A program made the translations under genes and the position numbers. A stretch of DNA of 64,000 nucleotides, taken from positions 1-64,000 of the forward strand of contig JAGCRW010000038.1 of the NCBI GenBank assembly GCA_017964485.1. Direction: 5' to 3'. This DNA is from Muribaculaceae bacterium (GTDB taxonomy: Bacteria; Bacteroidota; Bacteroidia; Bacteroidales; Muribaculaceae). A model generated the notes under the pieces. It had not been told where the DNA came from. It was given only the letters and a program-made list of their open reading frames with translations, and ran no database searches. Positions within the stretch are counted from its first letter, which is position 1; each line of letters opens with the position of its first letter. Below, piece after piece: positions 26,382 to 33,760 of the stretch.

Positions 26382-26413
26382 GTGCTATATTTAGCATATT
26401 ATTATTAACTTTG
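26382..26413 (+). promoter_or_regulatory. Operator overlapping the lipoprotein promoter
   Basis: GTGCTATATTTAGCAT (26382-26397) matches the immunity operator and lies directly before TAACTTTG (26406-26413), covering the -33 position. Binding should repress transcription of the gene at 26443. Confidence 0.7.
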
Positions 26414-26442
26414 TGGCGATTATTAACTAAACGCTTATTGCA

Positions 26443-26892
26443 ATGAAGAAAACTGTTCTGTTCATGATGGCTCTATTGCTTGTGTCTTTGACCTCATGCA
26501 AGAGCCTTTTGCCACAATTCACACAGAAGACCTATGTACTTGACTACAGCAAAGCAAGTAGGCAAGGGGTGTTCCTTTCAGAAGCAAACTCTGTGAGCTT
26601 CGAATACGCTCCTGTTGCCTCTATTGTAGTTACTAGTTCCGATGGCATGGCAAAGGTTGCCAAGACATCAAAGAACTATGGCGATGAAAGCTATGGAGGC
26701 CCTGACACGAAGATTTCTTATAAAGACGAGTGGCAGGTAGCTACCTACGAGCAAACTTTAGACCGTGCTGTTCAATCTTGCCTAGACCTTGGCGGCGATG
26801 GAATAATCAACATCACCTTCAATCTCAATTACGACAGCCAAGGCGCAGTGACAGGAAACACCTTGCGAGGCATGGTGATTAAGCGCAAATAA
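26443..26892 (+). CDS. Prophage-encoded lipoprotein
   Basis: A 149-residue protein with a lipoprotein signal peptide (MKKTVLFMMALLLVSLTSC, lipobox LTSC). The mature part is small and beta-rich with a second region DRAVQSCLDLGGDGIINITFN. It is a single-gene unit with its own operator and promoter between tail and head modules, the usual place for a lysogenic-conversion gene. It might change the outer surface or exclude other phages; no family recognised. Confidence 0.7.
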   Translation: MKKTVLFMMALLLVSLTSCKSLLPQFTQKTYVLDYSKASRQGVFLSEANSVSFEYAPVASIVVTSSDGMAKVAKTSKNYGDESYGGPDTKISYKDEWQVATYEQTLDRAVQSCLDLGGDGIINITFNLNYDSQGAVTGNTLRGMVIKRK

Positions 26893-26957
26893 TATGTTCT
26901 ACAACATATTAATGCATTTTTCGGAGTGTTAAGTATTGACATTCCGAGAAATCGTTG

Positions 26958-27181
26958 TATATTTGCAGTGCGAAATCCCATTGTGGTCAGTCCACACCGA
27001 CGAGCGACGGATAATGCTCGATACATAGTCGGGCTATTTTTTATAGCCTATCCAACAGCCGATATGGCTGTCCTGTCCTGACATAGAAATACGCTCTCGG
27101 AGTGGTACTACTATGGGGTTTCGCAGACTTAAGGGATATGGACAGCCTTTTCTGTCCTATAACGCGAAACCCCATAGTAAC
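26958..27181 (+). ncRNA. Structured leader with alternative pairing, own promoter
   Basis: TATATTTG (26958-26965) is a good -7 box, and RNA would begin near 26971. The 200-nt leader has small perfect hairpins (GGCTAT/ATAGCC, CAGCC/GGCTG, GGACAG/CTGTCC). The segment TACTATGGGGTTTCGC (27109-27124) can pair perfectly with GCGAAACCCCATAGTA (27164-27179), just before the start codon at 27182, or alternatively with GCGAAATCCCAT (26970-26981) at the RNA 5' end, using one G-U pair. The two pairings exclude each other. This looks like a translation switch, or a stable small RNA. The whole gap 26893-27181 is otherwise empty. Confidence 0.6.
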
Positions 27182-27430
27182 ATGAAAGCTACAACTTTCA
27201 CCCCCGAGAGCACTGCAAAGCAGTCGGCAAAAGCGCTTGCCGAGAAAGCGCTGGAGTTTCTAACATCACCATCATTGACGCTCATCAGCGGCATCGTTGC
27301 CTTGTTTGCGGTAATGGCAGCAGTTGTAAACCACAACTGGGGCGCCTTCCACACCGTGGCCGTGATGACCTTCGCCGTTATCATGGCGCTGTCAATGACA
27401 ATCGATATCGAGAAAGGAGGCGTGGCATGA
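27182..27430 (+). CDS. Small two-helix membrane protein
   Basis: ATG at 27182 (MKATTFTPES) is chosen, since an upstream in-frame ATG lies inside the leader hairpin. The 82-residue product has two hydrophobic helices (SLTLISGIVALFAVMAAVV and FHTVAVMTFAVIMALSMTI) and is the first gene of a five-gene operon. It could be a holin-like or small signalling protein; not recognised. Confidence 0.6.
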   Translation: MKATTFTPESTAKQSAKALAEKALEFLTSPSLTLISGIVALFAVMAAVVNHNWGAFHTVAVMTFAVIMALSMTIDIEKGGVA

Positions 27431-27780
27431 GCAGCTTTAACCGTCAATCGCGAGAGCTGAAGCTTAAGTTCAGCGAGAAGAAAGACGATATCCAGCACAA
27501 GCTTTACTCCCGTCAAGTGTTTCTCACGGTGGAGATTGAGAAGCTTCGCAACGAGCGTTCCTACTGGATCGCCGTGCTGAAGAAAACCGAGGACATTGAC
27601 GCTCTCAAGAACTGCCGAGACCAAATCGACTTGCTCACATTGCGCATGGGCGACCTCGAGCAGCGCAAGGTTGACCTTGACCGAGAGCGCAAAGCGACCA
27701 TCAACATTCTTAAGCGCGAGTATTACGAGCAAGTGGCCGCTCTCGAAGCGCAATACTCGCAGGAAGGAGGCGAAGCATGA
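27427..27780 (+). CDS. Coiled-coil protein of unknown function
   Basis: A 117-residue, almost wholly helical protein with heptad-like charged sequence (SRELKLKFSEKKDDIQHKL, RMGDLEQRKVDLDRERKA). A Shine-Dalgarno AAAGGAGG lies at 27413-27420, and it overlaps both neighbours by 4 bp. Function unknown. Confidence 0.55.
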   Translation: MSSFNRQSRELKLKFSEKKDDIQHKLYSRQVFLTVEIEKLRNERSYWIAVLKKTEDIDALKNCRDQIDLLTLRMGDLEQRKVDLDRERKATINILKREYYEQVAALEAQYSQEGGEA

Positions 27781-28028
27781 GCTGGAAGACAATGTCCACC
27801 ACGTTTGAGCGTGGCGATATCACAGTGATCGTTAACAAAATCATCGACCGTGAATATGACATGGTGGCCGCCGAGATCATCGTGCGCCGTTATCTCGCCA
27901 TGGGCGACCAGCGCATGCCACACGACACGCAAATTTGGCTTGACGATATCAAGCAGCTCGTGACGCTGCGTGACGCGCTGAGTTCTTATATCGAGCAGAC
28001 AGGTCTGCAGGAAGGAGAGCAACAATGA
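27777..28028 (+). CDS. Hypothetical protein
   Basis: An 83-residue protein (MSWKTMSTTFERGDITVIVN...) with helical, charged sequence and no recognised domain. Preceded by AAGGAGG (27764-27770) and coupled by ATGA overlaps on both sides. Confidence 0.5.
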   Translation: MSWKTMSTTFERGDITVIVNKIIDREYDMVAAEIIVRRYLAMGDQRMPHDTQIWLDDIKQLVTLRDALSSYIEQTGLQEGEQQ

Positions 28029-28309
28029 ATACCAGGTATTATTTCAAGTTCCTTAAGGGGCATGAATGCATTCAGCGGCAGCGCACCGATTTCAAAGAGG
28101 CGCACAAGGAGGGAAACGACCTCGCCGACCGTTTGGGCACCACTATAGGCTTCTACATCTGGGACAGCAATATGAAGCAATTCAAGTTTCTTGGATCTTT
28201 CTATGGCAAGAGGATGTTCCTGGCCCGGGATCACCGCGTGTGCAACATCTCCAGCGACTATTCTCACATCGTTCGTGACGGCGACAAAAGAAAGGGGGTG
28301 CAACTATGA
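28025..28309 (+). CDS. Hypothetical protein
   Basis: A 94-residue basic protein (RYYFKFLKGHECIQRQRTDF, FYGKRMFLARDHRVC). No domain recognised. It overlaps both neighbours by 4 bp in the five-gene operon behind the structured leader. Confidence 0.5.
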   Translation: MNTRYYFKFLKGHECIQRQRTDFKEAHKEGNDLADRLGTTIGFYIWDSNMKQFKFLGSFYGKRMFLARDHRVCNISSDYSHIVRDGDKRKGVQL

Positions 28310-28611
28310 TAGACGGACTTCGTAAGGGCGATATCCCTACCGCTAAAGAGATGGAACATGAATCGAGGGTTGGCCTCACAGAAGCCGTTCTTACGGCCTA
28401 TCTCACCTCAAATAGATTTACCCCCTGCACCCCCCCCTATAATGCAGGAGACAGGACGGTAGTGCGTTCTACCGACGATATCTGCGACGAGCTCGCGCCC
28501 ATCTGCGACCTTGACCCCAACGACGTGGCCGAAATTATGCTCAGGAAGGGTTTCACCCTGACCTTCCCACGCTCGGGCAAACTCGGATGGCAGCTTACCT
28601 GCCGACAATAA
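28306..28611 (+). CDS. Hypothetical protein with a C8 tract in its coding sequence
   Basis: A 101-residue protein that ends the operon. DICDELAPICDLDPNDVAEIM and KLGWQLTCRQ may be a small alpha/beta fold. A run of eight C at 28430-28437 lies inside the frame and could slip. A terminator follows 45 bp later. Confidence 0.5.
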   Translation: MIDGLRKGDIPTAKEMEHESRVGLTEAVLTAYLTSNRFTPCTPPYNAGDRTVVRSTDDICDELAPICDLDPNDVAEIMLRKGFTLTFPRSGKLGWQLTCRQ

Positions 28612-28656
28612 TAAGGTTAAACATTACATTTTTTCGACATTTTTAATTCTATCAGG

Positions 28657-28689
28657 ATGCCTGGTGCGTGATGCATCGGGCATTTTTTT
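28657..28689 (+). terminator. Terminator, near copy of the 25372 hairpin
   Basis: ATGCCTGGTGC pairs with GCATCGGGCAT (28657 to 28683) followed by six T. The hairpin body is almost identical to the one after the tail operon. Confidence 0.8.
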
Positions 28690-29225
28690 ATGTAATCGTG
28701 ATGTAACTGTGATGTAACTGCACTCCGAGCCTTGGCGCGGCCCCCGTAGCCCCCATTTAATCTGCAAGCAGAGTGCAGTTGTGCATCTGTCCTGCTGTAT
28801 GCAAGATAATGGAGGGGAGCGCGAGGGGCAAGCCCCGAAACAAATGCTCACAGAAATGGCGATTTTTGCTGCGAATTTTTCGCTATTATTCTTCACTTAC
28901 ATTTTTTTATTTTTTCTATATAAAAAGTAAGAAAAAAAAGTACATTAGTACGGATTTGCTTTTGTAAACTGATACTCAATTATTTACAAGCGTACTTTTT
29001 TCAAATTTCAAGAGTGCGCAAGTGTGCGCACAGTACATTAGTACAGCGCAAAAAATCGGTGCGCTTTTTCAAGTGCACTAATGTACTATAATTCAGCCTT
29101 TTAGGTTTGGGTTTGTACTTCTGCACCAAAAGTACACTCTTTTTCCACCTATAATACACATGTGCGTGTGTAAAATGAATTTGATTTTTTTCGCACATTT
29201 TGTGCGATTTTCAACCAAAATGTAC
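28690..29225. other. Noncoding region with repeats and inverted repeats
   Basis: I see no credible gene here. The tandem 11-mer GTGATGTAACT occurs at 28698-28708 and 28709-28719. A perfect inverted repeat AACTGCACTC / GAGTGCAGTT lies at 28716-28725 and 28771-28780. GTACATTAGTAC occurs at 28940-28951 and 29033-29044 and its near reverse complement GCACTAATGTAC at 29075-29086. The right half is very AT-rich. A regulatory, origin or packaging site is possible, and the head genes start just downstream. Confidence 0.5.
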
Positions 29226-29305
29226 TATTTTTGCGGTGCGTTCAGCAAGGAGCCTCGCAAGGAACCTCTGTCTGGGAGAGATGGCGCCACGCCTCTCTCC
29301 TTTTT
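29226..29305 (+). promoter_or_regulatory. Promoter and leader hairpin before the head module
   Basis: TATTTTTG (29226-29233) fits the -7 consensus. The leader has GGAGAGA (29275-29281) pairing with TCTCTCC (29294-29300) and a T run, like a terminator or attenuator in front of the gene at 29329. It lacks the GTCTTT element of the other late promoters. Confidence 0.5.
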
Positions 29306-29328
29306 ACGATAACCAATGAAACGAGTCC

Positions 29329-29775
29329 ATGACAATAAAACTTAATCTCAAACCGCATCTGCGCCAGTGGCTCATCCATGAGTTCGGCGACGAAGAAGGC
29401 ATAGTTCGTCTTCCCAATGGGTGTGCCGAGCACGATTTGATTGAGCTGCTTGTTCAGCGGTGGCCAGAGGATGAACCCCATGGCAAGGTATTCCGATGGA
29501 ACACCGAGATTCACATTCCGGAAATCAAGGGTCGTGACCCGCAATATTTCTGCTACATGACCGACCATGCCAAGAAGATGCTTGCCGATCTCATATATGT
29601 GCGTTTCCGTTATGCCCTCTGGAATGACATGCACACCATTGAGAGGATGCATCTGAGCATCACCGACGGCATCTTCGATTGGATGGAGCGACATGGCATC
29701 GACACCAATGAGAAAAATTGGGAGACACTTCGGCAGATGTACTTCCGACAGCGAAAACGTTACCGCAATAGGTAA
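29329..29775 (+). CDS. Hypothetical phage protein at the start of the head module
   Basis: A 148-residue protein (MTIKLNLKPHLRQWLIHEFGDEEG...), helical with a basic C-terminal end (RQMYFRQRKRYRNR). No domain recognised. Its Arg-rich tail could bind nucleic acid. Confidence 0.55.
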   Translation: MTIKLNLKPHLRQWLIHEFGDEEGIVRLPNGCAEHDLIELLVQRWPEDEPHGKVFRWNTEIHIPEIKGRDPQYFCYMTDHAKKMLADLIYVRFRYALWNDMHTIERMHLSITDGIFDWMERHGIDTNEKNWETLRQMYFRQRKRYRNR

Positions 29776-29907
29776 CATGTTATTTATTCATAAAACTGCG
29801 TTAAATCCGCGTTAAAACCGTCCGAAAAAAAATCAAAATATTACCAGGCGCTAACAAGTGCGCACAAACGCTAACAAACGTCAACTAACAATAACAATTT
29901 CGTAAAA

Positions 29908-30330
29908 ATGAGAACAACTTGCTACAATCTTCCTGGCATCTGCGAGGTGCGATATATCGCCGTCGCTCACCTGCTTCCTTATCTCGTAGAGAAAGTGGCA
30001 GCTGGAGCACCTATCGCTGTAGAGCGAGACCGCTCACAGAATGTAAATATCTGGGGAAATCCCTCTTGCGTAGCAGAGCAGAAGGATTCCAACAATGGGC
30101 GCACCGAGTCTGTGACCCTTGAGTTCAACACACTGTCCAAGGTTCCTGCCGTTGGCGTGGCGTTCCTCGTGCGTCAAGCTTCCGGACGATGGTTCCTGAT
30201 TGGAACGAAAGAGGAAGCGCCAGTGGTTTCCATACAATATAACACTGGAGAGACTGCTGGAGAAGCTGCCGTGCACCATGTGACAGTCACTTTTGCCGCC
30301 TATAAAGCCTTGCTTCCTGTGGCCGTTTAG
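29908..30330 (+). CDS. Hypothetical head-module protein
   Basis: A 140-residue, beta-rich protein (MRTTCYNLPGICEVRYIAV, RWFLIGTKEEAPVVSIQYN). It has no membrane or catalytic motif and could be a small virion protein. It precedes the late promoter at 30330, and its last codon overlaps the GTCTTT element. Confidence 0.5.
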   Translation: MRTTCYNLPGICEVRYIAVAHLLPYLVEKVAAGAPIAVERDRSQNVNIWGNPSCVAEQKDSNNGRTESVTLEFNTLSKVPAVGVAFLVRQASGRWFLIGTKEEAPVVSIQYNTGETAGEAAVHHVTVTFAAYKALLPVAV

Positions 30331-30364
30331 TCTTTATATTATAGGAGTAATGGCAATATATTTG
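30330..30364 (+). promoter_or_regulatory. Late promoter of the head operon
   Basis: GTCTTTATAT (30330-30339) and TATATTTG (30357-30364), 27 bp start to start, like 16444, 21444 and 37805. The protease-scaffold gene starts 26 bp downstream. Confidence 0.65.
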
Positions 30365-30389
30365 CGATGAACTCTTTAATTTGACCGCT

Positions 30390-31403
30390 ATGAGTAAGAA
30401 ATATGACCTAAAATTGAAAGGATATGTCGGTGGTTGGGATTTTGATTCCGACTATGTTGACTATATCCTGGAGAAGAAAGCTGACAAGGAAGTTCATGTG
30501 CTCATCAACTCTCTTGGTGGTGATGTGGCAACTGCTTTCTCCATCATGGCCTTTTTCCGTAACCATGGCAATGTGCATGTGCATTATGTAGGAATGAATG
30601 CCAGCGCCGCAACGGTCGCTTCACTCACCGCTAAGCACATCAGCATCGACGCCAATGCCATGTATCTCGTGCACAAGTGCTCGAGCTACGTCTTCGAATG
30701 GGACATGATGAACGCCGACCAGCTGCAACAGTTGATCGAAAGGTGCGAGAAGGCGAAAAACGACCTTGATAAGATTGACCTGAACATCGCCAGTGCTTAT
30801 GCTGCACGTTGCAAGCGCGACAAAGCCGAGCTGCTTGACTTGATGAAAGTGGGTGGATGGCTCACCGCACAAGAAGCCCTTGAGTGGGGATTCGTCGATG
30901 AGATTACCAATGAACCCGAAGATGAAGCCCCCGTGATTGACGAGGGTGTTGCTAACTTCATGGCCAATGCAGGCATTCCTATGCCTAAAGGCGTGAAGAT
31001 TGAGAAGCAAGGCGGATTGCTGCAGCGAATCATCGAAGCACTGACACCACAAAAAGTAATCAATAAAACCTCTCAAAAGATGAAGAAAACTTTCAAATTC
31101 ATTTGCGCGCTGCTTGCTGTCGAGGCTTTCAGCTTCGAGGAGAGCAAGACGTCGCTTACCGATGAGCAGGTGCAGAAGATAGAGGACGAGATGACACGCC
31201 TCAATGCCGATATCACTAGGGCAACCGAGGATCTCGCCGCTCGTGACAACACTATCACCGACCTGCAGAACCAACTCGAGGAGCTTCGCAAGAAGCCAGC
31301 CGAGGAACCAGTTAATGTTGTTGATGACAGCAAGAAAACTGTCAACAACGATTTCTACCGTAACGTTGACGAAGCTCAAAAACTCTTTAACCAAACATTC
31401 TAA
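30390..31403 (+). CDS. ClpP-like head maturation protease with scaffold-like C-terminus
   Basis: ATG at 30390 is preferred over a TTG 9 bp upstream. The 337-residue protein has a ClpP-like fold at residues 1-170: NSLGG (40-44), active Ser S72 in MNASAAT and His H95 in MYLVHKCS. The C-terminal third is a Glu-rich coiled coil (TDEQVQKIEDEMTRLNADIT) typical of scaffold. An internal ATG at 31080 (M231) begins the scaffold part. Protease plus scaffold in one chain is common in phages. Confidence 0.85.
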   Translation: MSKKYDLKLKGYVGGWDFDSDYVDYILEKKADKEVHVLINSLGGDVATAFSIMAFFRNHGNVHVHYVGMNASAATVASLTAKHISIDANAMYLVHKCSSYVFEWDMMNADQLQQLIERCEKAKNDLDKIDLNIASAYAARCKRDKAELLDLMKVGGWLTAQEALEWGFVDEITNEPEDEAPVIDEGVANFMANAGIPMPKGVKIEKQGGLLQRIIEALTPQKVINKTSQKMKKTFKFICALLAVEAFSFEESKTSLTDEQVQKIEDEMTRLNADITRATEDLAARDNTITDLQNQLEELRKKPAEEPVNVVDDSKKTVNNDFYRNVDEAQKLFNQTF

Positions 31404-31405
31404 TT

Positions 31406-32377
31406 ATGGCTAACGAAAATCATATTATAGAATTCTCCCTCGAGGAGTATCAAGAGGCAGCGCGCATCTGGCGCCAACCTCTGTTGCTGCTTCCTCTCTT
31501 TGCAGCAAAAGAATCTCTGAAGTTTATGACTGGCATTCCCGGTGTGCGTTATAGCGTAGCTGTTGGTACTGCCGAGTCTAATGCTCAGTTCGCTCCCTAT
31601 AAGGCATCTCGCATGTCGGCCGGTACTACCGATGTCATTTATCGCGACCTCAAGACTTACTTCGGCAATGTCGTTGAGAAGTTCGAACCCAACAGTGTGA
31701 TCCAACTTCTTATGGGTCGTGGTGCTGCTTTCATCGGTGAGGCTCAGAAAAACGCTCCAAGTGCGAAACTCGTACTTGCGACTATCATGAAGTCGCTCGG
31801 TCACAACCTCGAGCAAGTCCTGTTTACAGCCGAGCGTGACGCTACTGGCGACACCTCTGCCGACCTCTTCGACGGATGGGGCACTATCGCCGATCTGGAG
31901 ATTGAGGCAGAGAAAATCTCAGTTGCCAAGGGCAACCTCATGGAGCTTGACGAGGAGATTACCGATGTCAACGCTGTTGATATCGCCAAAGAGATTGTCT
32001 ATGGCCTCGATCCTCACCTGCGCCAGATGGACTGCTTCTTGTATTGCAGCCAGGATTTCGCCGACAAGTACAACGAGAGCTATCTCGCTACTCACAGCGG
32101 AATTATCTATAATGATAAGTTCGAGCAGGCATTTGTGGAGGGTTCTAACCGCAAGGTGACACTTGCTCCTCTTCCTTGCCTCGAAGGTACTGACAAATTC
32201 TTTGTCGCTCCTAAGGAAAACATGCTCTACGGTTACGATAACATGAGCGACGTCGAGAAGATCGTTGTGAAGGATTATGAGCCCTTCCTTCTCACTCTTG
32301 CTGCTGCCATGTTCTTCGGCTGCCAGTTCTACAGCATCGACAAGCGTATGCTTAAGGTTATCAAGCTCGCCGACTAA
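31406..32377 (+). CDS. Major capsid protein
   Basis: A 323-residue protein directly after the protease-scaffold gene, the standard place. Sequence features fit the HK97 fold: helical N-arm, a central domain (GRGAAFIGEAQKNAPSAKLVL), and a C-terminal beta-rich part ending FYSIDKRMLKVIKLAD. I have no motif that proves it; position and size decide. Confidence 0.8.
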   Translation: MANENHIIEFSLEEYQEAARIWRQPLLLLPLFAAKESLKFMTGIPGVRYSVAVGTAESNAQFAPYKASRMSAGTTDVIYRDLKTYFGNVVEKFEPNSVIQLLMGRGAAFIGEAQKNAPSAKLVLATIMKSLGHNLEQVLFTAERDATGDTSADLFDGWGTIADLEIEAEKISVAKGNLMELDEEITDVNAVDIAKEIVYGLDPHLRQMDCFLYCSQDFADKYNESYLATHSGIIYNDKFEQAFVEGSNRKVTLAPLPCLEGTDKFFVAPKENMLYGYDNMSDVEKIVVKDYEPFLLTLAAAMFFGCQFYSIDKRMLKVIKLAD

Positions 32378-32409
32378 TTTAATGTCTAACCGATTAAAAC
32401 TAGATAACT

Positions 32410-33036
32410 ATGTCTGCAACATGCCCTAATCTACAAAAATCTATAGGCTGGTGCCAAGGTGCTCCTGAGTACCCTGGCATTCGCAGCCGTGTATATTATC
32501 AGAGCAAGGGAAACATCGTGAAGTTCCCTACTCTGCAGCGCGATTCCCTCAAGCGTGCCACTACTGCCACGCTGACCGGATCTTTCGAACTTGCCGCCGA
32601 CGAGGTTTGGCACTACATCGACATCAACGTCGAGAAGTCCAAGCTCACCAGCGAGGCACAAGGCGAGGCTCCAAGCCAGACTCAGCTCAACAAGCTCGAA
32701 CTCGTTCACAATGGCGTGGGCGACGATGCTTCGGCTGCTGCCGCTTATCTCAACAACAACGACAATGTGTTTGTTGTGCAGGATATGGCAGGTCGCTTCC
32801 GCGTTGTAGGCAACGAGCGTTGGCAATCCAAGACTACTGTCGCCCAAGACAGCGGTCAAGGAACATCTCCAGCTTCTACCACTATCTCCGCTGAGGCTAC
32901 CGACGAAGTTGCTGCTCCTTTCTACAACGGCACTCTCGAGACCGAGGACGGCACTCTTGACTGCTCGACTGGCGAGATTGACAGCGACACTACCACTAAC
33001 AACGACTCTGTTTCTGGTTCTGATTCGCAGGGGTAG
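32410..33036 (+). CDS. Capsid-adjacent structural protein
   Basis: A 208-residue protein after the capsid gene. Residues 1-150 are a compact domain (GIRSRVYYQSKGNIVKFPT, ADEVWHYIDINVEKS) and the C-terminal 60 residues are low-complexity Ser/Thr/Asp-rich. It may be a decoration or tail-tube protein. A hairpin and an overlapping -1 frame follow the stop, so an extended product is possible (see 33031-33107). Confidence 0.6.
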   Translation: MSATCPNLQKSIGWCQGAPEYPGIRSRVYYQSKGNIVKFPTLQRDSLKRATTATLTGSFELAADEVWHYIDINVEKSKLTSEAQGEAPSQTQLNKLELVHNGVGDDASAAAAYLNNNDNVFVVQDMAGRFRVVGNERWQSKTTVAQDSGQGTSPASTTISAEATDEVAAPFYNGTLETEDGTLDCSTGEIDSDTTTNNDSVSGSDSQG

Positions 33037-33107
33037 GCCCGGGGTCGCCTCAATCAACGGATGGTCCTAGCGGCCAAGCCCAGCAGGGCGACCCCGTAAA
33101 TCCTTGA
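33031..33107 (+). other. Candidate -1 frameshift site and extension
   Basis: The 0-frame ends CAG GGG TAG. The GGGG run (33030-33033) would allow a one-base slip, after which the frame stays open to TGA at 33105-33107, encoding VGPGSPQSTDGPSGQAQQGD and a few more residues, a Gly/Pro/Gln-rich tail. The 10-bp stem CGGGGTCGCC / GGCGACCCCG (33040-33049 with 33087-33096) starts about 6 nt after the slip site. The P-site codon does not re-pair, so the site is not a classical heptamer. Confidence 0.4.
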
Positions 33108-33127
33108 TAGTTCTTCGTGATTAGTTT

Positions 33128-33760
33128 ATGATTGAGATGGGGATGGAGAATTCTATAGACGACATTCTTAAGGATGTTTCTGGACCGTCAATAGAACTCG
33201 ACATCCCTGTTTCTTCTTCTAAAGACATCTTTGCCGTTCATCAGCGGCAAGCATGGGATAAAACTGTGGAAGCGCGATGCGATTTCACCTATAATCTCCG
33301 GATAACGAAGCGCTCCGATGTGCACTTTATCTCAGTGTGGAAAAAGTCGCTGTATGGGCGCACGTTAACCGACATAAAGAGTGATCCTGCAATGGTAGAT
33401 GTGTTTGCGTCTGCCATGACCTCGGTGATATCGGGCACGCTTGGCGATTTCCTCTCTACCGCAAGCTGGTGCATCGTTACCTCGCCAAAGCGAAGGCATA
33501 AGGTGAAGAATTTCGCCACTATGATAAGTGAGAAGATAGCTGGAAACCTTGATATCCCTTTCTACGAGGATGCAGCGCTTTGCCACTCTCGGCACCGCAT
33601 GAATGCGGTGTTTACTGCCAACAATATCCCTAGCGAGTCTAATGTCATCGTTTTTGATGACTTCGTGACCACAGGGCAAACGCTCGCATCAATGAAGCGA
33701 CTTCTGACTAACCACGGCAAGAATCTCATATTCTTCGCCGGTATAAATAATAAATTATGA
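33128..33760 (+). CDS. Phosphoribosyltransferase-fold protein
   Basis: A 210-residue protein in the head operon. Its C-terminal part carries NVIVFDDFVTTGQTLASM (about residues 170-188), the PRPP-binding loop signature of type I phosphoribosyltransferases such as ComFC. HSRHRMNAVFTANNI may be part of the catalytic site. It overlaps the next gene by 4 bp. The acceptor is unknown; a role in nucleotide or tRNA metabolism is possible. Confidence 0.75.
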   Translation: MIEMGMENSIDDILKDVSGPSIELDIPVSSSKDIFAVHQRQAWDKTVEARCDFTYNLRITKRSDVHFISVWKKSLYGRTLTDIKSDPAMVDVFASAMTSVISGTLGDFLSTASWCIVTSPKRRHKVKNFATMISEKIAGNLDIPFYEDAALCHSRHRMNAVFTANNIPSESNVIVFDDFVTTGQTLASMKRLLTNHGKNLIFFAGINNKL

